A DNA stretch of 64,000 nt, from assembly GCA_963924555.1 (NCBI GenBank), contig OZ004582.1:1240001-1304000 (forward strand), given 5' to 3'. Every line of letters begins with the position of its first letter. The stretch's first letter is position 1. The DNA is from Crambe crambe (Eukaryota; Porifera; Demospongiae; Poecilosclerida; Crambeidae). Positions 10,472-22,675 of the stretch are shown in pieces. The position numbers and the translations under genes are program-made. Below the pieces are notes generated by a model. The model had not been told where the DNA came from and made no database searches. It saw nothing but the letters and a program-made list of their open reading frames with translations.

Positions 10472-11884
10472 ATTATGTGTGAAATGCAAGCACTGCATTA
10501 TCTAGAGGGGTCCAGTGGCATGCTCCCCCGGGAAAATTTTGAATCTCAGGTGTTTTGAGATTGCTTCTTGTGTGATATGAGGTGATTATATCACTATTAA
10601 TTTACTATATAACAGTACATACCAGGGACTGATCCAGGTAGGGGCCTAAGGGACCTGGGCCCCCCATTTTCCATTACCATTAGCCACAGTATACTCACTG
10701 CATGGTTCAATGTAGCTGTAGATATATTTATTGTGGTTTAAATGAAAGGTAAATTATAAAGACATACTTTGAGCCAGAGAAAGACTACATGTAGCTAGAC
10801 AAGAACAGAAGTATGAGCCAAAAATTTCCATGTGCACAGGGCCGGAGCTAGCTATTTTATTGTGGTATGGCTTGTGACCACATACTGTGCAAAGTGCATC
10901 ATCTTGGCCCAGAAAAAAAATTAGATTTTAGGGTGTCTCAGAGTCAGTCTGGTGCAATATGGAGCATCAAATTTGTCAAAAATGATCTTAGTCTACCTTC
11001 TCTACTACCAACAAATTAATTTGCAACTGAACTTGGATAAACTATCGGTTTCATCTGTGTGAATGTGCAGCACCATTAGGTTATTCAAAGCATCTCAGGT
11101 AAGGACACTTGAGAATGCTAGTCTCTGAGTGATACAACTTTATTATATAATCATGAGCTTTTAAAAAGGGGTGAACAATAAATAGTGCCAAAATTTAGAA
11201 ATCACATTGTGCACCCATGGTTCGCCATGCTTTCTTAAATCAGCTAGGCTATAGAATTACAACTTCATTGTGGGTGGATGAATACCACATAACTTGCAAT
11301 TAATGAAGTGTGAAATTGAAATTGCTGCAAGTTATGTGGTATTCATCCACCCACTAATTAGAGTAATGGAGTATGAAATTGCTGCAAGTTATGTGGTATT
11401 CATCCACCCACTAATTAATTAATGAAATACATTGGAACGGGATGTGGTGTGATCACAAATAATTTACACAATCTCACAGGTGAACACTTGCTACCAAAAC
11501 TTGTCTACGGCCCTAAAGGACTGTTGAACATCAGACCCAGTGATATGCATCAGGTTGTTACAATGTGTTGCTCATTTGAGAGGGACCCATTTCATCCCTA
11601 GAGTCTCCACTACAGTTTTCTGGGTTTTGAAATAATTAATGATGCTTATGTTCATGCACTGAAATCCAACATCTTGATTGAGATACTTCAAAGTTAACCA
11701 TACATAATCAGGAGCTGATCCAGGGGCCATGGTGCAAGCACACAGCCCCCTCTTTCCAAAAACTCTGGATCAGCCCCTGCACTACATAAATAATAAGATA
11801 TACGATTCAAAAATTCTGGGGGGGCTTTAGCCCCCCAAGCCCCCCCCCCCCCCCCCCCCCCCCCCCTTACCTACACCCTTGCAC
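10472..11884. repeat. Non-coding insertion in the 5' LTR, with MITE-like parts
   Basis: No coding signal. It holds a TGATCCAGG motif near 10632, a small inverted pair (11709-11725 and 11765-11782, CTGATCCAG/CTGGATCAG), a foldback at 11271-11410, and a G7/C30 homopolymer stretch at about 11819-11867. These look like small TIR elements piled into the LTR. Confidence 0.5.
11271..11410. repeat. 28-bp foldback with a third direct copy
   Basis: 11271-11298 is the exact reverse complement of 11326-11353, and the latter recurs at 11383-11410. The shared core is GTTATGTGGTATTCATCCAC. The arms are separated by 27 bp, and the second and third copies by 29 bp. Confidence 0.9.
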
Positions 11885-12043
11885 TCTGGATCATTAGGCT
11901 AGGTAAAAGACTTTGAGATAGTTGGTCCTTTTAGTCTGGACTATTTTTTGATTCTGATTAAAGTGATTCTTTTCTGATCCTCTTGTTCGGAGCCAGGCGT
12001 CTGGGTATTCGTCAGGGTTATATTGTGCGGAGATAACCTAACA

Positions 12044-12063
12044 TTTGGTGGCAGCGGTTAAGG
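12044..12063 (+). other. Primer-binding-site-like sequence
   Basis: TTTGGTGGCAGCGGTTAAGG follows the 5' LTR directly, starting near the expected TGG. I cannot name the tRNA. The repeat at 7899 has a similar sequence. Confidence 0.5.
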
Positions 12064-12133
12064 ACCTAGTTGTCTGGCAGAGGAAGTCGAAGAAAGAAGA
12101 GAAAAGAAGGTTAGATCCACAGGTAATCTTTCT

Positions 12134-12455
12134 ACAGAATCACTCGTATGATTTTGTATATGATCCATAGACTGATTCTATAGCTGATTTTTCTTGGTCA
12201 AATCATCTGTTGAATCAATAATTGATTTGATTGTGCAGGAATCAATGCGTGATTTTTATATTTGATTTGGAATCATATGTATGATCAGGCATTGATTTCA
12301 CACTGTAAAATCAGTTGTGCAATACACATATGATTCCATATGTGATTCATAGATTGATTGAATAGGTGATTTTGTTCGACAAATCATCTGTTTAATCAAT
12401 TGTTGATTTTATTGTGTATGAATCAAAACCTGATTTCATTATTGATTTCATAAAA
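12134..12455. repeat. CACTA subterminal repeat array, left
   Basis: Dense AATCA and TGATT pentamers, often paired as AATCA-N3-6-TGATT (for example GAATCAATGCGTGATTTT and AATCATATGTATGATCA). In plant En/Spm, subterminal 12-mers bind the TNPA protein. By analogy these may bind the protein of the divergent gene at 22676-23985; that is inference. Confidence 0.75.
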
Positions 12456-12805
12456 ATGGATTACAGCACAGTCATGTGATATCAACGTCATTGACAGTCA
12501 TATGTATCCAACAAGTGAAGTGTTATATCAACACCTATTTCAGTCCTTCACAGAGCATTTTCATTCTCCTTTAAGTTTCTAGTATTTAAAGCATTATATA
12601 CACTATACGTATACTCATTCAATAAGTGTGTATTGAGAGGGGTATAGTTGTGTGACCACTAAGATATATAGCTAATCTCCTAGTCACAAACCTCAATGCC
12701 ATCGATTAATTTGACCTCTGGTACAGTAATCCCAATCCTTGAAAAGGAGGAGTGCACATGATAATAATAAACGAATCTTGTTATGTGCAGCTATGGTCCA
12801 GTCAT

Positions 12806-12818
12806 GACGCATGCGCAA
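12806..12818. promoter_or_regulatory. NRF1-like palindrome in the MULE left TIR
   Basis: ACGCATGCGCAA lies 23 bp upstream of the first ATG (12841). The right TIR has TGCGCATGCGCG at 17362-17373, a better match to GCGCATGCGC. Keeping it in both TIRs suggests function. Confidence 0.4.
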
Positions 12819-15591
12819 TAGATAAACTTATGACGTCATTATGAACTTTGACTTCGCGCGCTCAAATTTTCCGCGGGAAACCATGGAAGATCAAGTCCAG
12901 GAACTATTAGCCCAGACAGAACATGATACAGAATACCATGATTCTAATAGGTATCTAGCTAGAATTAGGTTATCCATTTCAATTTTTATCCTCATTTTGG
13001 TGATTCCAGAGCTAGCTTGCTCAGATCTGGCAGCCAATTATATGCATGCAGTTACCCCATATACAAATATTATATAGTTGTGAGCCCGAGACAAAGATAT
13101 GTCGACATATTGATATCTGTAAATGTGGCCAGCATAATGGAACATTATTCCAGTGTCCTCAGTGCCCGAAGAAGTACAGAACAAAGAAGGGAATGAAAAA
13201 ACACCACCTTCAAGTTCATAACAATAGTTTAACCAAAGGGAGACAATTCGGGTGTATTTTCGGATGTAAGGAGCTATTCTTGCATGTTAAGCAGATGGTT
13301 CATCACTGCAAAGAAAAACATGATAATGATTTAGGTAAATACTGTTAATCAGATGCATACATACCCATATCATTTGTATTACAAAATGAAGGGTCAAAAG
13401 AGTACCAGTTCTCCTCCTTGAAAGAATTCAACACCTGGAAAGAGAAGGAAGAACAGTTAACAAACACATATTTTATTCAGCCAAGGGCAGGGATGAACGA
13501 TAAGAAAGGAGGTAAAGAAGAATTTTTTTGGCCCTTCTAACATTATAATTGTATGTTAATGTCAAACTTAGAAAGACATCTCTTTTATGTATGCTGTCGT
13601 GATGGAAAAGTCCGACACAATGTGTGGACTAGGAGAGTTACCAACAAGTCTAGAATAATTCCTAAACAAAGCCGAAAACTAGACAACCAGTGTCTTGCCC
13701 GGATGAATGTAACTATTTATGAAGACAACAGAGTATCAGTATGGTACCTACCACACCACACTGGCCATTCAACTTCCATATCTGAAATGAAATACATCCC
13801 CCTATCACTTTCTGTGAAGGATAAGATAGCACAGAAGATAGCCCTTGGAATATCCATGGAAAGAATCATGGATGGTAATTACACTGTAGTAATTGTGGTG
13901 TACTTTAATTAGAGGTTTCAATACCCATTTTGTATTTTTATGTGATCCATTCCAACATTACTGACCCTAATTTAGATATTCGAAATGAAATTGGTTCGAG
14001 ATCCATAAGGAATCAATTTGATCAACAAGCCATTAGGGAGCATTTTGTTACAAAACAAGATTGCCGCAACATATCAAGGAAATATATTTTGAGTGAAGTA
14101 CGACATCAAGATGATGCACAATCTGTCCATGGTCATGTTCAGGAGTTATTACAAGAGGAATTCACACCAGTTCTTCTCTATAAAGCTCAGGGAAAGATAA
14201 CACCAAATACCCAATGCTTCAAAAGGAAGCATTTATGCTAGCAATTATGACTCGGTACCAAAAAGAACTGTTGGAGAGAAGTATGGTCATCGGATATTGT
14301 GTATGGATGGTACACATAAAACCAATCAATATCAGTTTCATCTTATCACTCTAATGGTACCTGATGAATACAATGAAGGTTAGATTTTTTTAATTATATT
14401 ATTATTCTAAGCAATGATTTTCACATTAATAGGACAAGTTGTGGCATGGTGTATAACAAACCAAGAAAACCAGATACACATGCAGGTTTTCCTACAGTCA
14501 ATAAAAGAAAGATTGTCAAAGATTGATATCAAGACTGTGATGACTGATGATGGTAAGACATTGTATAATCTTATTCATTGACAATTCATCACTCGAATAA
14601 CTGTATCAGATAATGCAGGGTGGCTAGCAATCCAGTCAACCTTTGGTACCAATGTCACTCACCTACTGTGCAGATGGCATGTGGATAAGTATGTGGAACA
14701 TTCATAGCAATATGTATGCATGCATAATGTAATAATACATGCACAGATCCTTTCGAACCAACATCCGAAGCAAAATAAAGAGTTCTGAAAATCAAGTGCT
14801 GGTCTACCAATCACTCTTAATGCTAATTGAGGAGAAATCTGTTAACTCATTTAAGGAAAAGCTGGACGGATTTCTTAAATTCTGGAAAGAAAAGGAAGCT
14901 GAATTTATCCAGTATTTTGAAGCTAATTATGAAAAAAGGACAGGCAAGTATATTATTATTATGGATTATTAATGATACAGTACCAAATTTTTTTACAGAA
15001 AAATGGGCCATGTGTTTCCGGAACTTTGATCATGCCAATACAGATACCAATATGTTTGTTGAAAGGTACATGATGTTGTATAAAGAGAAAATGCTAGCTT
15101 AAAGTCCTTCAATAATACAGTTTCCATAACAAACTGAAGTATTCACCAGCTTACATGGGAGGAAAAGTGAATAGGAGATGTGATGTGCTACTTAAGAAAG
15201 AGACCAATTTTTCTCACAAAAACAGAAGGAATACTCCTGGCATTATAACAAGAGATATTCTCAAGACAGTTCAAGACATCAGCGAGGAAAGCTTTTGGAT
15301 GAAAAAGCATTCAAGGTATGAAGATTTTATTATTGTCAGTTCTCCTTATACACTGTTATATTATGCTAGATCAAAGGAGATAATCTGTGGTCAGTGAAAT
15401 CAACAACGTCTAGCATTCGATACACAGTATCCAAGATAAGTGAATCATGCTCTGATACTAGCTGTATCAAATGTACAGATGAAGCATGTAAAAGTGCCTG
15501 TTCCCACATATTCACATGTGACTGTTATGATTTTTTGCATGGAAATATTTGCAAGCACATTCATGCCATTGCAATGAGATATGGTGATAAA

Positions 15592-15690
15592 TGTACAAGT
15601 AACACACCTCAATCAAATGATGTTGACACACCTTCATCAAATGATGTCGACACACCTCCATTAAATGACGCCGACACATCTACAATAGAA
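15592..15690 (+). repeat. 27-bp coding tandem repeat, three copies
   Basis: TCAAATGATGTTGACACACC and two diverged copies encode (P/S)xNDVDTP-type 9-residue repeats just after the SWIM finger, an acidic linker before the OTU half. Confidence 0.85.
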
Positions 15691-16550
15691 GTGGATCCTG
15701 AAGTTGTATGTATGAATCCAAAGTCACTCAGTGAGGATCTAAGTGCAAGTGAGTAGTAATTAAATCACCATTATTTACTGTTGCAAATAATTTTTATCAT
15801 AGAATCAAATTTTGCTAAAGGTGAAAAGCAAATGCTCCTCAATTTAGTAATTGATCTACAAACAAAGCTGAAAGAAAGTGATGAAGATAAATTGGGCCCT
15901 CACATACAGAGAATCAGCTCTTTGATTCAAAGTGCTATATTAACTGTGAAAGGATCTGCAATCCTTCAGTGTCCAGAAGTCAAACTTCCAAATAAGGACA
16001 AAATTGCACCAGGAAAGACTCATGATAAACAATTATCCTTTCATGCCACTTCAAGAAAGACCGGAAGGAAGAGAAAAGCATTAGTTCTGAAGTAAACTAA
16101 CACAATTTTTTTTAATTTTTACATTCCCTCTCTTTACATTTAAATTAGGAGACCAGACAGAGTGAAAGTAATGAAAATAGACAAAGAAATATTTGGGAAA
16201 TCAAATGAATCAGTACCAGTATCTGCATCTACGAAATCACCAGAAATGGAGGAACATAATGCGACCCCTATATCAACATCAGAAATGAAGGAAAATGTGA
16301 CCCCCATATCAGTATCTGAATCAACAAAACCACCAGAAATGAAGGAAAACTGTGCAACCCTTCTACAACCAAGCACCAAATGTAACATCACACTGAAAGG
16401 ACAACTACCCTCAAATCTTGAAACTTTCAAAAACAAGCTTAAACAGAGTAAGAATTTAATTATCACCTTGCATGTGTGTGGAATGCATATCAATCTCAAA
16501 ATCTCCAAACAGTATTACAATGTTATTTCGTTCTTGTTAATTCAATGTAG

Positions 16551-17275
16551 GAAAGCTGGATAAAAACATCAAAACACCGAAAGTGGAACTACCAAAGAAG
16601 CCACATATTAAAGGCACAGCAACAAGTATTGAATGTTACAGAGCTGTATTAGCTCCTGCTTTGGGGATTAAATTAGTACAGGAAGTAGGGGGAAAAGACA
16701 CAATCAACATCCCACCAGTCCAATCTCCTGCATTTAAGCTAAACATGCAACTAGCAGCTAGTGGAAGAAATATTGACGTCATACTGGGAGATGGTAACTG
16801 CTTCTTTAGGGCCATTTCTAAAGAGCTTTTTGGCAAGCAATGTTTTCATTACAATATGCGTACAAATTTGATGGAATTTATTCAAAATCACCCTAATATG
16901 TTTGAACCTTTAGTATTTCAAGGATCGCTGGATCAACACTGTAAAAAGGTTAGTAAACCAGGTGCATTTGCCACTCAAGTCGAAATGCAAGCCATGACCA
17001 CTTTCCTACAAATGCCTATTTATCTCTATTCTCAGCAAGTCAGAAATGGACCCACTCAGTGGGAATGGTTATGGTATACTCCTCAGAAAATACCATCTAC
17101 AGCTTATAAATACAATAACCGATTGAAAAATTTCCCCTTGGAATACCCTGAAAACTATCACATTGAACTATGTCACACAAATTTGAATCACTTTGATAGG
17201 GTTGTTTCTGCTACAAGATTCCCTTTACCTCCTACTTTAAACGGAGAAAACGATACTAAGACTATTGAACTCTAG
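16551..17275 (+). CDS. OTU cysteine protease domain (last exon of the MULE gene)
   Basis: This exon opens after ATGTAG at 16550. The block ILGDGNCFFRAISKELFG carries the OTU Asp and nucleophile Cys (D-G-N-C-F-F-R), and near the end NHFDRVV supplies the His-containing motif (H-F-D). Segments between (AFATQVEMQAMTTFLQMPIY, YHIELCHTNLN) fit the OTU fold. Length and catalytic residues are complete, unlike the transposase half. OTU enzymes remove ubiquitin or related modifiers. Some plant MULEs carry an OTU-type protease; a fused animal example is less familiar to me. The frame joins exon 13 in phase, so I read it as part of one protein. Confidence 0.85.
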
Positions 17276-17417
17276 TTGATTTCACTTACTACATAGGAAT
17301 GTCGATTTAGATATGCACTTTTCACTGCACATCTCTGAAGGTTAAAGGTCAATATATTGAGTGCGCATGCGCGTTACGGCTGGACCATAGCTGCACATAA
17401 CGGGATCCATAATAAAC

Positions 17418-20080
17418 CTGGGGACCATATATCATTGGTATGGTCCTAAACATAATCATCATTGATAAATCCATCTAACTAACAAATTGCTATTAAGAAT
17501 AGATCTCTTGGTTTACTTTATGTACCACATGCATAGGTGGAGGAACATAAATTTACCTGGGGGGGCCAACCCCAAACCCCCATTGCACCATGCATACCTG
17601 ACAATTAATTAAAAAACAAGAGTCAAAATTCAGTCAACACAAACAAGTTATATACGTAACAGTAAGTTCCTTCCTACCGATTCGTTTAGTTCAACAAATT
17701 CTTTTGCTACTTGGTAGCTAAACCTCAATTTTGTCTGTCATATCTTTAGAGTGATTTTCATGTTTGCATATTAATTGTCAATAGAGTTTAAAATGTTTCA
17801 CTTTGCACATGCAGTCATGTATAATTGTTTCCTACAATGACAAATATTTGAATGAAATCTGGGGGGCCAAAACCATAAGTCTAAAAATCTGGGGGGCCAT
17901 GGCCAAATAATTATGAAGTATTGTAACTTGTATGGATGGAGTTATTGATTAACTTTTCTTAGAGGTTGAGCAAAAATTAATAGTCTAGCTCTTGTTAATT
18001 TTAACATGCTGCTGGTTAATTACACAAGCCTTATACAATAAATCATGTATGTGCTTGTATAAGACCACAATGTCATGTAGTCTAATAAACCAGTTGTAAT
18101 ACAATCCTTTCTTTTTGTTTTGTGTGCTTAAAATTTAGCTCACCAATCACTTCGTAACAACTCTATTTCATTGACAGCAAGCATGCCATGATCAGGCTTG
18201 TGCTGACATAATCATTCAGGTCACATCTTTAATTCGATATAGCTGCACTGTAAAGTACCGAGAACATAGTCGATTGAGTTCTAAATATTAGGGATCGTCG
18301 ATAACACTATACACTATGAGTGCAAAAAATTTCTTCTAAATAAAAAGTGAAGTAGGGATAGCCATAAAATTTAGCTGCATTCCTATCACTCCTACCCTCC
18401 TAATTTCAATAATCACGCCTATATATATCACCCAACTTAAATCCCTACTCTTCACTCCCCCTTCACAGCAATAATGTTGGTATTCATAGTTTGACCTCCA
18501 ATTCCAAGGGACCTATAGGACACCAACTCCCCAGTTGTAATCCTGCCAGTTGGTAGGTGGGGTCACGACCACATCAGTCGAAATATAGCCGATTGAGGGG
18601 TGCTGGATATCACTATACACTGTAATATGAGAAGTATAAGTAGCAAGTGAGGGAGTATACCTTGTATTAGGAGGACCATTCATTTCTGGCTTCCCAACTT
18701 TACTTAATGGCTATAGACTAAGAGTTGGGGATGACCTAGACAATGATCAGAGTTGGAAATGAGTGAATATAGCTTTTCAACTTCGATTTTCTCATCGTAT
18801 TCTATGGGTCACCATATTCTATTATGGTTGTTCGATCACAAGATAATACGAGGGTGAACCCCTAATCAACTTAAACAATCAGCATAAACGCCCTGATTAG
18901 ACGAATCAGAAGCTTAAATACATTCACAAGTGGATGATTTAAGTTTAACCACACAGTATAGTTATCAATACATAAGATAGTTAACAGTATTCCACAGCAG
19001 GTACAACTTCAAACAGTTATGTGTGGTTTGAGAAATTTAATTGAGTAAATTGAAACAACAACACAAAATAACAACAGCAAAACAAAACAAAGCAACAACC
19101 ATCAGAATATGTATAGTTCATCAATATCAACAGTCAATTTTAACTCTAGCTCCTAAGAGAATCATCAGTGTGTTACTACTGTTGAATGGGTGATTTAAAA
19201 ATACCAGCCATGTTAGCCAGCCATCTAGGCTGTTACCATCGGACACCACGTGGAGGTATGACTGGATTCATGTCCGACACAACATACAACACAGACAATA
19301 ATTAAGACATACAACACAAATAATAATGCATGGATGTTGTGTGCATTAATAGAACATAAAATAAAAGCATGTGGTGCATCTGGGGGCATGTCGTCCCTAA
19401 CGTAAAACACATACATTGCATCCATGGATGTTGTGTGCATTAAGAGAACACAAAATAAGGGCATGTGGTGCATCTGGGGGCATGTCATCCAGGCATGTAA
19501 AAACAAACAGCCAACAAAAAATGGGGGAGGGAAGGATATGGGTCCATCAATCTAAATTTAAAAAAAGGTAGCATGGAGTGAGTAGAATAACATGTTCATC
19601 ATGCAGATTCATGCTTTGTAACCCATAAAGTCGTTGTCAAATTATCTGTAGTCCCAACAATGCCAACTCCAGGGGGTAATGGATACAATTGGGACCCAAG
19701 TTTGACTTTGTAGAGCTTTTAGAGCTATAATTATAATAATTACAAGTAAAACATTACCACAAAAAGCTATTTGACATGTGACTACTCTGACCCTACATGA
19801 CACATGGACCCTGATAGCTGGAAAGTTATAGTAGCTAGCAGCTAATCATTGACAAGTGACTCACCTACTTTGGCAGCTCAGACACAAAGTAAAAGGGTTC
19901 ATTGGCCTTCGTAGCAGCAAGAACACATCGGCATAAGAACCGTCTAGGACTAATGATCCGATCCCTTTGGTACAAAGGGTCTGCAGTCTCTGATTTGAAC
20001 TTCTACACTGCTGCGGTCTGAGGAATTGAAATCACTGGAAAAGTTCTGTCCATTAACTGAGCAACGACCATACTTGTGAA
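17418..20080. other. CACTA 3' non-coding region and small repeats
   Basis: No convincing gene. Near 17535-17600 and 17860-17905 are GGGGGGCCA-rich pieces like ends of small TIR elements. 18240-18700 is AT-rich with two GTCGATTGAG/GCCGATTGAG stretches. 19320-19500 is a tandem duplication, listed separately. The frames here are short. Confidence 0.5.
19327..19498. repeat. About 100-bp tandem duplication
   Basis: GGATGTTGTGTGCATTAA...GCATGTGGTGCATCTGGGGG occurs at 19331-19389 and again at 19427-19485 with a few changes. The minus frame through it (19225-19506) is Cys/His/Met-rich only because of the repeat. Confidence 0.8.
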
Positions 20081-20082
20081 GT

Positions 20083-22186
20083 CTAGGTTGAATGTAATCT
20101 ATATAGGTTTTCAAAAAATCTCCTCAACTCAATGAGCAAAGACGGCTCAATCTTCAAGTTTCGCTTGCATGGATGGTGGAGTTTGATGGGCCAATTCCTT
20201 ACATCACCTTTGTCTAATGCTATCTGGAGGTCAAATCTTGACTCTGGAGGTGAAGAAAGTGCAGAGAGAACCCAAAAGGTCCGTGGGTAGGAATGGAGCT
20301 GTGGATCACTGTCTGCTGGTGTGTCTACAAACTCATTCAAGCTAGAGGGGATGTTAGAAGCTTCTATAGTTGGGAGATTTGAGTTGAAGGACAATGAGCC
20401 TCTCATAAACCTGTTGGCCACTTCAACTTCTACTGACCTGTTGCTGTTAGGTGTACCTGCCATCACACCATTTAACCTCTCGTAGCTAAAACACCAAAAG
20501 GTATGTGGTGGACCGAGGTCAAGGATGATGTCAGGTAAATGGAGACTCATGTGATAATTAACTGAAACAGCCCACTTGCCATAGACCTTGCAAAAAAGTT
20601 CATGATGCTCATGTAACATCCTGTACAGAGATGCAATTGTGTCTAGCGAGAAGGAGGGAGCTACTATGGTTGCTACTATTTCTGATAGCAGAACTAATGA
20701 TTTGTATGCCATCTGCGGAAGAAGTTTGTACATGCAAGGGACTGCACATACAATGATGTATGTTTTCCACTGGTCAGCAGTAACACCAGTTACTCTGTCA
20801 TTATCAAACATGCTTGATGGCAACCTTCCTATGTCATACGGGATCCTTATACTTTCAATCTCCGTACCAACTCACATTTTTCTCTGGATGACAACAACGT
20901 AAGATTCAGCTCTGTCTCTCTTCTGACCATCCCAAGAAGAAAGGTGTGCATGGGATCAACTGTTGTCATTCGGACAATGTCAAAGTACGGGAGCCTGGTT
21001 AGTTCCGAGTACCTCACCCCATTCTTCTGTGCGATACGTGTGGCTTCTGCTCGTGTGGTCGCACATCTGAATTCCTCGACCTGTGTGAGTACCTCTTCGT
21101 GAGTTCTTGCTGTAATTGATGTTGATGTGTAGTATGACATTTTTCCAGATGCCCCTACAGTGCCTGGTTCCCGTTCAGCCTGAAACTTGCACCTAGAGCA
21201 ACCAAAATCAGCCTTATGGCCAAGGAATTGTGTTATTTTTCGCATGGCAGGCAGGTCTGTAGCTACAGCTAGAAGAGCAGCTCTCACACACTGTGATCCA
21301 TCTTGGTTGAGTGGGGTTCCTTTCCACAACTCTAGCAGGTCATCAACTAGTGGTTGGAGGAAGCTGTTAATGTGAGTTGGAGGTTCGTCTGGTCCTGGAA
21401 TAATACCTACATAATTATGATAATTCTGTTTAAAGTCATTTCTATCGGTGCCCATCTATTATTGTACACATATATACCTGCCATTATCGTCCATTTTTTC
21501 TTATATCTCTCTTCCCGGGGCAAATTGAGGACTGTCATCATTATAGCTGCCACTTTGTATTCAGATCTTTTGAAGGGCCTGAACCAATCAACATTCAACA
21601 TCAGAGCCAAATTAAATTTACTGTCAAAGAATCCCTGGGATGCAAATTTCTGCCAAATGTGACCATCTTTAACGTCCTTAAGAATGGAGTCGCTCCTCAC
21701 ACTTGGGTACTCTAGTAGTGAAACAAATTCTTCTGATGTATAGAATTTCTTCAGCCATGTGGAAGGAGCAACGAATTGAAATTTTTTGTATGCAGTCCAC
21801 TTTTGTCTTCCATGGGACAATCTTCTCCTGTATCCAAGAGATGTTCCGCACAATCTACCAAAGATAGTACTGTTGCAATTTTGCTCTCCAACATTATGTA
21901 GAGCAAAACATTTTTCATTAGGACACACTGAGTAAATTTTCTTGTCCATTACAGTATGAATATCAGCATTTTGGACTGCCGATGTTAAAGTCGTGGGAAA
22001 AAATAAATGTAGTGGATGCTTGATAATTGCTAGTATCATTGAGATGAATGCAAGAACACAAGTGGCTGCTTTGTTTGTGATCTGAAAACGATCTTGTATT
22101 CTGAAAAAAACAATCAAAATCCACCGGAGAAATATAAAATTCTCCCCATCACTGCTGACAATGTGTTCATTGACATCCGCACCAGG

Positions 22187-22218
<32 letters not shown>

Positions 22219-22566
22219 AGTCACCATCACCATTATCTATGAATTCATCATTAGCATTGAAGTCTTCACCACTATTATCACTATCATCATCACTATCATC
22301 ATTGTTGTCACCCCTACCATCATTATTGCAGTGATCAAGATTGCTTCCATTGCCATCATCATTAATGATGTATAATGCAGGACTAACAATACTCTGTATA
22401 TAGCTACATAGTAAAAACTATATAACTTACCAACTGATGGATTCAACATGTCACCATAAACTGAAAGATGGTTTCTTGTTGTGGAATATGAAACATATTT
22501 AGTTCCTCTACAGAAACCACACACACATCTGTACCTCTTTCTAGAGCGAGTAATATTAGTAGCCAT
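20083..22566 (-). pseudogene. CACTA transposase, TNP2/EnSpm type
   Basis: Exon 1 (22566-22431) starts MATNITRSRKRYRCVCGFCR, a small Cys/His motif with Thr-Asn-His, as in metazoan EnSpm proteins. Exon 2 (about 22375 down to the GTATAT donor near 21475) begins with an acidic stretch encoded by an ATC repeat, then FQITNKAATCVLAFI and DVKDGHIWQKFASQGFF. Exon 3 opens with GIIPGPDEPPTHINSFL and runs through HKADFGCSRCKF, LPYFDIVRMTTVDPMHTFLL and, after a frame slip near 20850, HMSLHLPDIILDLGPPHTFW. The order and spacing match TNP2-like transposases of animal EnSpm elements. Only the slip at about 20850 and possibly one intron border spoil it, so it decayed recently. Confidence 0.82.
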
Positions 22567-22596
22567 GTTGCTATGTGGGCTGGGGCACATAACTCA

Positions 22597-22666
22597 GAGC
22601 ATGCGCATCGTGAATATCTACTGCATAGTAGATATTCACGGATCCGTAACTCTAGGTTACGGATCC
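22597..22666. promoter_or_regulatory. Bidirectional promoter with NRF1-like site and two tandem palindromes
   Basis: Only 109 bp separates the divergent start codons (22566 minus and 22676 plus). In it are GAGCATGCGCATCG (22597-22610), a 13-bp perfect inverted repeat (22610-22622 and 22627-22639, GTGAATATCTACT), and directly next to it an 11-bp perfect one (22640-22650 and 22656-22666, GGATCCGTAAC). The two hairpins share no sequence. They could be autoregulatory binding sites. Confidence 0.65.
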
Positions 22667-22675
22667 GTATAGAGA

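Larger units (their letters stand above)
10384..12043 (+). repeat. 5' LTR, interrupted
   Basis: 10411-10471 matches 28358-28419, and 11885-12043 matches 28460-28622; both end in GATAACCTAACA. Between them 10472-11884 is unrelated and replaces about 40 bp of LTR. The first bases of this LTR (TGTTAGAGG...CCTCTAACA, a short inverted repeat) have no counterpart in the 3' LTR, which seems to have lost them. Confidence 0.7.
12841..17275 (+). pseudogene. MULE transposase fused to SWIM and OTU domains
   Basis: Fourteen exons can be placed with consistent phases: 12841-12950, 13078-13334, 13353-13511, 13572-13874, 13976-14378, 14433-14552, 14610-14688, 14747-14943 (a GC donor), 14999-15065, 15121-15315, 15370-15748, 15803-16091, 16149-16447 and 16551-17275. 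In order: a C2H2-type pair (CPQCPKKYRTKKGMKKHHLQ and the next finger), a MULE N-terminal region, a DDE core with CMDGTHKTNQYQFHLI (first Asp), VMTDD and LLCRWHVDK, a SWIM finger (CDCYDFLHGNICKHIH), three 9-residue repeats, and a C-terminal OTU cysteine protease. Two frame shifts in exon 5 (between about 14190 and 14225, and near 14276) break this copy. The fusion reading depends on the exon model. Confidence 0.8.
12773..17408 (+). mobile_element. MULE with 9-bp TSD and a transposase-SWIM-OTU gene
   Basis: The ends share GTTATGTGCAGCTATGGTCC (12780-12799; reverse complement at 17382-17401) within a TIR of about 45 bp that includes GCATGCGC. The direct repeat ATAATAAAC abuts both ends (12764-12772 and 17409-17417), the 9-bp duplication typical of Mutator-like elements. 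The single gene inside reads left to right. It lies between the CACTA subterminal array and the CACTA genes, so it inserted into the CACTA element after that element entered the gypsy leader. Confidence 0.9.

Noticed and set aside
19225..19506. Cys/Met-rich minus frame as a small secreted protein
   Set aside because: Produced by a tandem duplication; the repeat is at the DNA level, not the codon level.
22094..22375. Ile-rich plus frame of 93 residues
   Set aside because: The opposite strand of an ATC repeat that encodes the acidic stretch of the CACTA transposase.
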